From Alcanivoracaceae bacterium (GTDB lineage Bacteria > Pseudomonadota > Gammaproteobacteria > Pseudomonadales > Alcanivoracaceae), in assembly GCA_029210325.1 (NCBI GenBank), contig JARGPU010000001.1:134126-198125 (forward strand): a stretch of 64,000 bases of DNA. Direction: 5' to 3'. Of this stretch, positions 55,601 to 63,511 are shown in pieces. The stretch's first letter is position 1. The number at the start of each line of letters is the position of its first letter. A program made the translations under genes and the position numbers. Under the pieces are notes generated by a model that saw only the letters and a list, made by a program, of their open reading frames with translations, was not told where the DNA came from and made no database searches.

Positions 55601-55909
55601 TTAGCTGTTTCGCTTCAAATAGCCTTCCGCCAACTGCCGCAGCCGCTCACGGCCAAAGCTGGGATCGTGTCCAGCGTGGACAATGTTCGCTGGCAAATCG
55701 AGTAGCCGCTGCATGGTTCGACAGTAGTCCTGAATATCAGATTCGGGGAAACCATCCAGCAGTGGCCCACCATAAACAGCATCACCGGAAAACAGGGTAC
55801 CGCTCGCCGCTTCCCACAGGCCGATACTGCCCGGTGAATGACCGGGCAGATGCAGCACCTCGAAGCAGCGATCACCCAGATCAATCATCTGACCTGCCTG
55901 CAGCGGCAA
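55601..55909 (-). pseudogene. Metallo-beta-lactamase-fold hydrolase, N-terminal part missing
   Basis: The open frame encodes about 102 residues: the C-terminal half of an MBL-fold hydrolase, with FEVLHLPGHSPGSIGLW, a metal-binding histidine and the metal aspartate in TLFSGDAVYGG, and HAGHDPSFG with the last histidine. The N-terminal half with the HxHxDH metal motif is absent, and the frame meets a stop codon at 55922, so it lacks half of the metal site. No remnant of the missing half is seen before the methyltransferase gene. A TTG start at 55909 is the only one available. Most likely a deletion remnant at the tRNA-Arg. Confidence 0.75.
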
Positions 55910-56035
55910 TCGTGGCGCCTGTTACAAGCATTAGACGGCCCTCTGCCATGGAGGCTTAGCCTCATTTAAGTCAAAGAAATCAGGTTGAAGAAATCGCCAG
56001 TTTTTCGCCGCTGCCCAGCGGGTTAGCATGGGCCA

Positions 56036-56683
56036 ATGACCTGCCCCCTTTGCCACGACAATGACAGCACCCACTTCGCCAACGTTGACGATCGCGACTA
56101 CTTTCGCTGCCGCCGCTGTCAGCTGACCTTTCTCACTCCTGAGCAACGGCCGGATGCGGCGGCCGAGCGGGCCCACTACAACCTGCACGAAAATGACCCT
56201 GCTGACCCACGCTACCGTGACTGGCTGGCTCAACTCGCCACGCCACTTGATAAGCAGCTGGCCGCTCCATCAAAAGGGCTCGACTATGGCTGCGGACCTG
56301 GGCCGGCGCTAGCGCAGATGATGCAAGAACGGGGCCATAGCATGGCTGTTTATGATCCGATTTTTGCTCCGGACACTAGCGTACTGCATCAACAGTATGA
56401 CTTTGTCACTTGCACAGAAGTGGTGGAACACTTCCATCAGCCCGCACGAGAGTTCGAACTACTTACAAGTCTACTCACACCACGTGGTGTACTGGCCATC
56501 ATGACCAGTCTGCTGGATGAGGGTGTTGATTTTTACAAATGGCACTATCGACGGGACCCAACTCACGTTTGCTTCTACCGACGGGAAACCTTTGTCTGGA
56601 TTGCGAAGCATTACCACATGAACACGCCCGATGTGATTGGCAGTTCAGTGGTATTTCTGGGCCATAAAAAAACCGCCACATAA
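56036..56683 (+). CDS. SAM-dependent methyltransferase with N-terminal zinc ribbon
   Basis: A 215-residue class I methyltransferase. The N-terminus has a CPLC...FRCRRCQ zinc-ribbon pattern (C3, C6, C25, C28). The SAM-binding motif I is GLDYGCGPGPALAQMM, and CTEVVEHFHQPAREFE corresponds to the motif after strand 4 (VEH is common in the UbiG/Methyltransf_23 group). Substrate unknown. A terminator follows the stop codon directly. Confidence 0.87.
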   Translation: MTCPLCHDNDSTHFANVDDRDYFRCRRCQLTFLTPEQRPDAAAERAHYNLHENDPADPRYRDWLAQLATPLDKQLAAPSKGLDYGCGPGPALAQMMQERGHSMAVYDPIFAPDTSVLHQQYDFVTCTEVVEHFHQPAREFELLTSLLTPRGVLAIMTSLLDEGVDFYKWHYRRDPTHVCFYRRETFVWIAKHYHMNTPDVIGSSVVFLGHKKTAT

Positions 56684-56696
56684 ATGGCGGTTTTTT
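56667..56696 (+). terminator. Intrinsic terminator at the end of the methyltransferase gene
   Basis: AAAAAACCGCCA / TGGCGGTTTTTT stem with a 6-base loop; it begins inside the last codons of the gene and overlaps the stop. Usable in both directions, so it may also end the leftward FecR-protein transcript. Confidence 0.9.
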
Positions 56697-56722
56697 AATG
56701 TGCAAACTCCAATCAGGCTAGA

Positions 56723-58996
56723 TCACTGCCCTATGATGACTCCTCCAACCGACTCTTTTTCGAAAAGAGCAGTGCCATAATAAGACTCTGTGTTGTAGTT
56801 GTATGAAACACCACCAACCAGCGCCTCAGCCTGAGCGCCGGCAAAAGTGCCAGTCAAAGAAGCAAACGGCAGCTGATCAATAGCGTTATTCAAGCCGATC
56901 CCACTCGGCCCATAAAGGTCAGACAAAGATCCGCTGCCTGCCATCACGGTACCGCTTATATCCAGCTCAACATTGATGCCGCCGCTAAACAGATTGTCAA
57001 AATCCACCTCGACGAAAGAGCCGCTCAATACTGCAAGGTCCGCTGTGGCGCCATTCACTTCTGCCAGCGGCGTGCCACCAACAAAATTGTACTGGTAGAC
57101 CCCGGTCAGGCCGATCGACTGCACCATAGTTTCTGACAATGGCGTGCTGGCCACCATGTAATGCCAGTCGGAAAGCGGCGTACTGGCATTTTCAAAGTCA
57201 TCAACTACGTCATAGTTGGCTTTGTCCCAGATACCCCAATAAACCTCCGTGGCAATCCCACTGGCGGGGTCGCCGGGAGAGTTATATATAACAATACCAT
57301 CCTGCTGATCCGGGGATGCACTGCCACCCGTGGCAGTATAGGTTGTACTGAACTCACCAAAAATCAACTCATCCGCAAACACGCCGTTGCCATTTTCGTC
57401 GATCCCCATGTCAAAAAAATCTGGAATGGTAGTGACTTGTGCAAAGCCATCAGAGAGGATCGAAACACCGCCAAAAATCCTCGCTGGTATCAGCTCGCCC
57501 TGAAACGCAAGGGTGCCGTAATAGGACAGGGAGTTTTCGAAGTCATCAATGGTCAGCGCACTAATAATACCCTCCGCCTCCTGCCCTACGAAGCTGCCGC
57601 CAATGATGCCCGACAGTGACGAAAAGCCGCTCACGGGGCTCAGATACATGCCGGCGTTATAAAAGACGTCTATATCATTGGTACCAACCAGACGAGCTAT
57701 ACCGGAACCATTATCAACACTGATATCAACGGCCATCTCAAGAGTACCGAAATCGACGGTGATACGGCCCTTATCAACCGTTGCCATGGCCGAACTGGGC
57801 AGACCACTGCTGCTATCCATCGCATTCAACTCGGTGCCGCCGACATAGTTATAAGCATAGCGGCCGGTCAACCCCAGCGCTGCAAGCTCGCTGCTACCAC
57901 TTTCCAGGGCATTGTCGGCGAACATATAGTGCCAAATACCTGTGTCGGTGAGGGATGAACCAATATCGTCAAAAGCCTCAAAGTTGCCTGCCGTCCAAAA
58001 CCCCCAATGCACTTGGGCCGCCATACCTTCGACGCCCTGGATTTGCAGGTACTGGGTGCCACTAACTGTGCCTGTGCCAGAAAGATCATAGGGAACCGCG
58101 GTCTCCCCGTTCTGCGCATCAAGGGTCATGGCATCGACATAACGGCCCGCGTCTTCGCCAGTCCAGGACAGGTTACCTGACAGGGCCCGGCCGCCTTTGC
58201 CACCAAATGCGCCCACACCGGATACGGTGCCGGAGAACGGCACCGGTGTTTCACTTTCAGCATCTCCAAGGTTATCGACAATTTGATCCTGCTCATCTTC
58301 AATTAAATCGCGAACAGTGAGACCATCGGCATCGTCGCCTCCCAGGCCAGCAAGCGCCTCCGACTGGAACAATTCAGCCAGCTCCGGGGCCAGCTCTGGT
58401 GTAGATTTTGGACCGGCAACACGCACAACCTGACCAGGCGTGACGATCCTCGAGCCTGCTTCGTTGCTGACCTCTACCTGACCTTCCTCAAGATAAACAT
58501 AAGTACCCGGCTGCAGACTGGGAAATTCCGCCAAGCCTTCTTCCGGCACATGAATAACCTGATAGGTGGTACCACGAATACCGATAGTGGCCACAGAAGT
58601 GCCTTGAGAAACGTTGCCTGGGTAACGAGCGCCGATGGCGCCGGTCACCGATCGCATCCAACCGCTAATTAGCCGGCCCGCTTGCTCATAGACGTCTGCT
58701 TCTTCATCAAAACGCTGACGCTGAATATGGTAATCGGAACTGCTGCGTAGCGCGGTCAGCGCACCATCAGTCATACGCAGCTGGGCAATACTATTATTAC
58801 CCGTTATTACCCGATCGCCTTCATGGAACACCGAACCGGTACCGGCACCACGGGAAGAGTCGCTTGCATCAACAATCGACACCGTGCCGCGAGCAAAAAG
58901 AATGCGTCCTGCTTCTGTTGCAGCATGGAGCGGCAGTGACACTAGCCAGAGCAACAATACCGGCAGAGAAAAGTTGAAAAAACGCTTGGCATTCAT
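56723..58996 (-). CDS. Exported FecR-domain protein with a duplicated TbpB-like barrel module
   Basis: A 757-residue secreted protein. A type I signal (MNAKRFFNFSLPVLLLWLVS, to LHA at 25) is followed by a FecR domain (about 30-195; DRVITGNNSIAQLRMTDGAL, ATIGIRGTTYQV, YVYLEEGQVEVSN). A linker leads to two similar modules: about 310-500 and 565-747. Each runs VHWGFW/VYWGIW, WHYM, GLTGxYxYNxVGGT, a beta stretch and GSFVGQEAEG/GTFAGAQAEA then SYYGT. This order recalls the C-terminal barrel of TbpB-like Slam substrates. There is no lipobox, so it would be released or surface-held. It lies 14 bases after the Slam-like gene. No sigma factor or TonB receptor is near, so it is not a FecR-type anti-sigma protein. 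Confidence 0.82.
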   Translation of the reverse strand: MNAKRFFNFSLPVLLLWLVSLPLHAATEAGRILFARGTVSIVDASDSSRGAGTGSVFHEGDRVITGNNSIAQLRMTDGALTALRSSSDYHIQRQRFDEEADVYEQAGRLISGWMRSVTGAIGARYPGNVSQGTSVATIGIRGTTYQVIHVPEEGLAEFPSLQPGTYVYLEEGQVEVSNEAGSRIVTPGQVVRVAGPKSTPELAPELAELFQSEALAGLGGDDADGLTVRDLIEDEQDQIVDNLGDAESETPVPFSGTVSGVGAFGGKGGRALSGNLSWTGEDAGRYVDAMTLDAQNGETAVPYDLSGTGTVSGTQYLQIQGVEGMAAQVHWGFWTAGNFEAFDDIGSSLTDTGIWHYMFADNALESGSSELAALGLTGRYAYNYVGGTELNAMDSSSGLPSSAMATVDKGRITVDFGTLEMAVDISVDNGSGIARLVGTNDIDVFYNAGMYLSPVSGFSSLSGIIGGSFVGQEAEGIISALTIDDFENSLSYYGTLAFQGELIPARIFGGVSILSDGFAQVTTIPDFFDMGIDENGNGVFADELIFGEFSTTYTATGGSASPDQQDGIVIYNSPGDPASGIATEVYWGIWDKANYDVVDDFENASTPLSDWHYMVASTPLSETMVQSIGLTGVYQYNFVGGTPLAEVNGATADLAVLSGSFVEVDFDNLFSGGINVELDISGTVMAGSGSLSDLYGPSGIGLNNAIDQLPFASLTGTFAGAQAEALVGGVSYNYNTESYYGTALFEKESVGGVIIGQ

Positions 58997-59010
58997 GATG
59001 AACCTCCGTG

Positions 59011-60345
59011 TCAGAAGTAACGTGTCAAAGACACGCTGCCACTGGTTTGATCAAAGGTGTAAGTGGTGATATTCGAGTCCTGATTACGGTATTGCACGCG
59101 CGCACGCAAATTCCAGACACGCTGGAAGGTTTTGTCCCAGTTAAGTCCGATCAGAACGCGATCATCCTTGCGGACCTTGTCGAGCGGTGCTACCGCGCCA
59201 TAGATTTTCGTGTATTCCGAATGTGAAAAACTCACATCCCCGACCAGCCTCTCGGAGGGGCGGTACATCCATGCCGCCGAGCCAGTGAGCGAGGCGCGGA
59301 GTGTGTCCCCTCCCGGACGAACGTCATTTTTGGCCGCTTCGTACTCAATGGCCACATCGCCACTAAGCTGCCAAGATGGGGTGAGGCGATGGCGGATGCC
59401 TGCGCGGATGCGGGACATCAAGTTATCGTACTGGTCATTTTCAAACTGCATGTTGCGCAGGCCGAGCGTAAGTAGAGTTCGAGTCTCCGCGCTACGCTGA
59501 TGACGCCACTCTGCATCCGCGCCAAAATAGGTGTAGTAGTGTTCGCCATCCAGCTGCAGATACCCCACGTCTCCGCCTACAGCCACTTCACGCTGGCCAT
59601 CCAGGTCACGACTCCACTCTGCACGGCCACCAATAAAGTTCTGATCAAACTGGCTAGCATCTTTGTTTATATTTTCATGGCCATCAAAACGCTTGGCTTG
59701 AGTATTTGCTGAAAAGGTCAGGCGCTGATTCGCGGGCCTATCGATTTGCTGGCGTACTCCTGCAGCGATCTGAGCATAAGGCGCTGCTATCTCGTCAACA
59801 TTTACAAGCGCAAAGCCGAAATCCTTCGGGTAACTCCCCGCGTTATCGTCAAAGCCAGCTTCCGCAGTAACGAAGGCAATCCGCTTTTTCAGACGACGGG
59901 CCTCATCTGCCAGACCAAGCTGCTGGCGCAACTGGGCAATCTGCTCGCGAGCCGCTGGCGGCGGGTTCTGCCCATCCAGAATATCCAACTCCCGGCGAGC
60001 CGCTTCACCCAGATTCAGGCGCGCATAGGCCGTCGCCAACTCAAGGCGAGCGGCGGCATGGCTCGGCTTCTGTGCCAGCACCCGCTCCAACGCGAACATT
60101 GCTCGGCCAAATTTACCGGCCCGGTTGGCCGCCAGGCCCAGCCAGTAATCGAACTGGATATCGCCCGCATACTGGGCTTCCTCAGCCTGCAGGGCAGCAT
60201 AGGCCGCTTCGGCATTGCCTGCGGCGAGTTCATTTTTTGCGGCGGAGATCAGTGCGCTCGGGTCAGCCAATGCTGCCTGTACGGAAAAAGCAGCGGCTAT
60301 TAGTGACGAGACGAGAAAACGGAGAAACGGTCGGTTCACAATCAT
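59011..60345 (-). CDS. TPR plus outer-membrane barrel protein, Slam (DUF560)-like
   Basis: A 444-residue outer-membrane protein. The signal runs MIVNRPFLRFLVSSLIAAAF to ALA. TPR-like helices occupy about 30-150 (NELAAGNAEAAYAALQAEEA, GRAMFALERVLAQKPSHAAA), and the rest is a barrel of about fourteen strands ending SGSVSLTRYF, a terminal phenylalanine. Order and strand motifs (AEAGFDDNAGSYP, FTGxF-like starts, QLSGDVAIEYE) match surface lipoprotein assembly modulators (Slam/DUF560), which move TbpB-like proteins to the surface. The ATG at 60345 has AGGAAG upstream. It is the first gene of an operon with the FecR-domain protein, its probable cargo. Confidence 0.8.
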   Translation of the reverse strand: MIVNRPFLRFLVSSLIAAAFSVQAALADPSALISAAKNELAAGNAEAAYAALQAEEAQYAGDIQFDYWLGLAANRAGKFGRAMFALERVLAQKPSHAAARLELATAYARLNLGEAARRELDILDGQNPPPAAREQIAQLRQQLGLADEARRLKKRIAFVTAEAGFDDNAGSYPKDFGFALVNVDEIAAPYAQIAAGVRQQIDRPANQRLTFSANTQAKRFDGHENINKDASQFDQNFIGGRAEWSRDLDGQREVAVGGDVGYLQLDGEHYYTYFGADAEWRHQRSAETRTLLTLGLRNMQFENDQYDNLMSRIRAGIRHRLTPSWQLSGDVAIEYEAAKNDVRPGGDTLRASLTGSAAWMYRPSERLVGDVSFSHSEYTKIYGAVAPLDKVRKDDRVLIGLNWDKTFQRVWNLRARVQYRNQDSNITTYTFDQTSGSVSLTRYF

Positions 60346-60493
60346 GGCTTCCTGCCCTGCAGGTTCGGTTTTCGGAGCCACTAATATAGACCTCCATGCC
60401 CGGCACTGAAACACCCGGGGGGAGATCCAGCAAAAAGCCTGCCATCTAGTTGGACAATCGGCCCGGGGTCGGAGTCCCCTAGGCCGAGGCCGA

Positions 60494-61615
60494 TCAGTCG
60501 GTGTCCTGCAAGCTCAGTCCACGGGTGGACGAATCCAGAGAAGTCGCATCGGTTTCCGCACCCAGCTTGATCATCAGGCGCAGGTCGTTGGGCGAGTCGG
60601 CGTGCAAAATAGCATCTTCGTAGGTGATCTCGCCGGCCGCATAGAGGTCATACAGGCACTGATCAAAGGTCTGCATGCCCAAATCACGGGAGCGACGCAT
60701 CAGCTCCTTGATCAGGTGCACCTCGCCCTTGCGGATATGGTCCTGCACCAGCGGCGTATTCAGCAGCACTTCAATAGCCGCGCGGCGGCCCTTGCCATCC
60801 GGGGTCGGAATCAGCTGCTGCGCAACAATTCCCTTCAGGTTCAATGACATATCCATCCACAGCTGATCGTGACGATCCGCCGGGAAAAAGTGAATGATGC
60901 GATCCAGCGCCTGGTTAGCGTTGTTGGCATGCAGGGTCGCCAGCGCCAAGTGGCCGGTTTCAGCGAAGGCCAGAGCATAATCCATGACCTCCCGTGAACG
61001 GACCTCACCGATCAGGATCACATCCGGGGCCTGACGCAGGGTGTTTTTCAGCGCCACTTCGAAGTTTTCCGTATCCAGCCCCACTTCGCGCTGGGTAACA
61101 ATGCAGCCGGCATGCTGGTGAATAAATTCGATCGGATCCTCAATGGTGATGATGTGGCCTTTGGAATTCTTATTACGATAGCCAATCATCGCTGCCAGCG
61201 AAGTGGATTTACCGGTGCCGGTAGCGCCCACAAAGATCACCAGACCACGCTTGGTCATGGCCAGCTCTTTGATGATCGGCGGCAGACGCAAGTCGTCCAC
61301 TGAGGGAATCTTAACCTCGATGCGACGTAGCACCATGCCAACCAGATTTCGTTGATAAAACGCCGACACCCGGAAGCGGCCGATGCCACGGGCAGAAATC
61401 GCGAAGTTACATTCCTTTGATTCAAGAAACTCCTTACGCTGCTTCTCGGTCATCACACCAAAAACAATATCCCGGGTCATATCCGGGGTCAGTGCGGTCT
61501 TGGTCACCGGCACCACCTTGCCGTTAATCTTCATGGATGGCGGCACACCGGCGGTGATAAACAGATCCGAGCCACCCTTTTGCACCATGACCTTGAGAAG
61601 ATCTTCAAATTCCAT
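60494..61615 (-). CDS. pilU: Type IV pilus retraction ATPase PilU
   Basis: A 373-residue hexameric ATPase, PilT paralogue, that helps PilT retract type IV pili. The Walker A loop is GATGTGKSTSLAAMIG, the Asp box IITIEDPIEFIH, Walker B VILIGEVRSREVMDYAL and the His box GHLALATLHANNA. The unusual C-terminal tail after LMIKLG is longer than in PilT, as in PilU. Start MEFEDLLKVMVQKGGSDLFI is family-like. It lies 29 bases after pilT, a normal pilT-pilU operon. Confidence 0.95.
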   Translation of the reverse strand: MEFEDLLKVMVQKGGSDLFITAGVPPSMKINGKVVPVTKTALTPDMTRDIVFGVMTEKQRKEFLESKECNFAISARGIGRFRVSAFYQRNLVGMVLRRIEVKIPSVDDLRLPPIIKELAMTKRGLVIFVGATGTGKSTSLAAMIGYRNKNSKGHIITIEDPIEFIHQHAGCIVTQREVGLDTENFEVALKNTLRQAPDVILIGEVRSREVMDYALAFAETGHLALATLHANNANQALDRIIHFFPADRHDQLWMDMSLNLKGIVAQQLIPTPDGKGRRAAIEVLLNTPLVQDHIRKGEVHLIKELMRRSRDLGMQTFDQCLYDLYAAGEITYEDAILHADSPNDLRLMIKLGAETDATSLDSSTRGLSLQDTD

Positions 61616-61644
61616 TGTCTTGCCCTGCTCTCAGTGGATCAGTA

Positions 61645-62679
61645 TCAGAAATTTTCCGGGGTTTTTGCTTTTTCACGGGCGACTTCCCGGGACACCACAC
61701 CTTTTTGCACCAGGTTCTGCAAACACTGATCCAGCGTTTGCATACCAATGGCTGCGCCGGTCTGGATTGCTGAGTACATCTGCGCCACTTTATCTTCACG
61801 AATCAGGTTACGGATCGCCGGGGTGCCAATCATGATTTCATGGGCTGCCACCCGGCCACCGCCATTCTTCTTCAGCAGAGACTGGGAAATAACCGCCTGC
61901 AGCGACTCTGACAACATGGAACGCACCATGGACTTCTCTTCTGCCGGAAACACGTCTACTACCCGGTCAATGGTTTTTGCGGCGCTGGTGGTGTGCAGCG
62001 TACCGAATACCAAGTGCCCCGTTTCCGCGGCGGTTAACGCCAGCCGAATGGTTTCCAGATCTCGCATCTCGCCCACCAGAATAATATCCGGATCTTCCCG
62101 CAGCGCTGAACGCAATGCTTCAGCAAAACCAAGCGTATCGCGATGCACTTCACGCTGGTTAACCAGGCACTTTTTCGATTCGTGAACGAATTCAATGGGG
62201 TCCTCAATGGTCAGGATGTGTTCGTAACGAGTGTTGTTAATGTAATCGATCATCGCCGCCAGAGTAGTCGACTTACCCGAGCCGGTTGGCCCGGTTACCA
62301 ACACAATACCGCGCGGCGTTTCGGAAATTTTCTGGAACACCTTGCCCATGCCCAAATCTTCCATCGATAACACTTTCGAAGGAATGGTCCGGAACACCGC
62401 GCCGGCGCCGCGGTTCTGGTTAAATGCGTTAACCCGGAAACGAGCCACGCCAGGCACTTCAAAGGAAAAGTCGGTTTCAAGAAATTCCTCGAAATCCTTA
62501 CGCTGCTTGTCGTTCATGATGTCGTAAATGAGCGAGTGGACTTCCTTGTGCTCAAGCGCCGGTAAATTGATGCGCCGGACGTCGCCGTCAACCCGGATCA
62601 TGGGGGGCAGACCTGCCGACAAGTGAAGGTCAGAGGCACCATTTTTGGCACTAAAGGCAAGCAGTTCGGTAATATCCAT
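61645..62679 (-). CDS. pilT: Type IV pilus twitching motility ATPase PilT
   Basis: A 344-residue retraction motor, the length of Pseudomonas PilT. MDITELLAFSAKNGASDLHL is the canonical start, chosen at the ATG 62679 over an upstream in-frame GTG/ATG. Walker A is GPTGSGKSTTLAAMID, Asp box ILTIEDPIEFVH, Walker B IILVGEMRDLETIRLAL, His box GHLVFGTLHTTSA, and the C-terminal MQTLDQCLQNLVQKGVVS is the AIRNLIRE-following helix. Operon with pilU; divergent from yggS. Confidence 0.97.
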   Translation of the reverse strand: MDITELLAFSAKNGASDLHLSAGLPPMIRVDGDVRRINLPALEHKEVHSLIYDIMNDKQRKDFEEFLETDFSFEVPGVARFRVNAFNQNRGAGAVFRTIPSKVLSMEDLGMGKVFQKISETPRGIVLVTGPTGSGKSTTLAAMIDYINNTRYEHILTIEDPIEFVHESKKCLVNQREVHRDTLGFAEALRSALREDPDIILVGEMRDLETIRLALTAAETGHLVFGTLHTTSAAKTIDRVVDVFPAEEKSMVRSMLSESLQAVISQSLLKKNGGGRVAAHEIMIGTPAIRNLIREDKVAQMYSAIQTGAAIGMQTLDQCLQNLVQKGVVSREVAREKAKTPENF

Positions 62680-62795
62680 GGCGACCCCGGGAAAATATAA
62701 AGTAGTTGAAGGGGCAACCTGATTTGCCCCTTTGTTATTATCCGCCGGCGACTCACTCACACCATCGCCCGAGAGGCTAAAGGTACCCCGTCACC

Positions 62796-63500
62796 ATGGG
62801 CCATTCAATAAGCGCTACACTTGCAGGCCGCTTCCAGCGCGTCGGCGAGCAACTTGAAGCCGCCTGCCTGGAAGCCGGCCGGCCTGCCAGTGACGTGTCC
62901 CTGATTGCGGTCAGCAAGACCCGGCCCGCCGACGAAGTGGCTGCTCTGGCCGATCTGGGCCAACGAGATTTTGCTGAAAACTACCTGCAGGAAGCCCTCG
63001 ACAAGATCAGCATTCTGGCTGAGCGGGGTTTGACCTGGCACTTTATCGGCCCGATCCAGACCAACAAGACCCGCGATATCGCCGCCAATTTCGACTGGGT
63101 TCACTCAGTTGACCGGGACAAGGTGGCAAGGCGTCTTAATGACCAGCGGCCGCCGGATCTGCCCCCGCTGAACGTCTGCATTCAATTAAATATAGACAGT
63201 GAAGACAGTAAGTCCGGGGTCAGCCCCAAACAGGTTGCGGCGCTTGCGCAGCTGATAGCAGGCTTGCCGAGGCTGCGCCTGCGCGGCCTGATGGCCATTC
63301 CCCGGGCAGATGCAGAGGATCGCGGCCGAGCCGCCTTTCGCCGACTTGCCATGACACTGTCATCTGTCGGCAATACAATGTCCGGCCTTGATACGCTCTC
63401 CATGGGCATGAGCGACGACTTTGATGTCGCCATTGCCGAGGGCGCCACCCATATTCGTATTGGCACCGCCCTGTTCGGGCCGCGCCCCGCCAAACCCTGA
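62796..63500 (+). CDS. yggS: YggS family PLP-homeostasis protein
   Basis: A 234-residue fold-III PLP-binding protein without catalytic activity of its own, helping vitamin B6 balance. VSLIAVSKTRPADEV holds the PLP lysine K41, DFAENYLQEALDK, WHFIGPIQTNKTRDI and the C-terminal LSMGMSDDFDVAIAEGATHI and RIGTALFGPR are conserved. AGGT lies before the ATG. It is followed 11 bases on by proC; yggS-proC next to pilT is common in gammaproteobacteria. Confidence 0.95.
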   Translation: MGHSISATLAGRFQRVGEQLEAACLEAGRPASDVSLIAVSKTRPADEVAALADLGQRDFAENYLQEALDKISILAERGLTWHFIGPIQTNKTRDIAANFDWVHSVDRDKVARRLNDQRPPDLPPLNVCIQLNIDSEDSKSGVSPKQVAALAQLIAGLPRLRLRGLMAIPRADAEDRGRAAFRRLAMTLSSVGNTMSGLDTLSMGMSDDFDVAIAEGATHIRIGTALFGPRPAKP

Positions 63501-63511
63501 GGACAATCCAG

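Noticed and set aside
56723-58996. FecR-domain protein as an anti-sigma/TonB signalling regulator
   Set aside because: No FecI-type sigma factor or TonB receptor is encoded nearby, and the protein is secreted with C-terminal barrel modules instead of a membrane-spanning anti-sigma layout.
60457-60494. Inverted repeat ATCGGCC...GGCCGAT at the end of pilU as a terminator
   Set aside because: The stem encloses a 24-base interior and no T-run follows on the minus strand.
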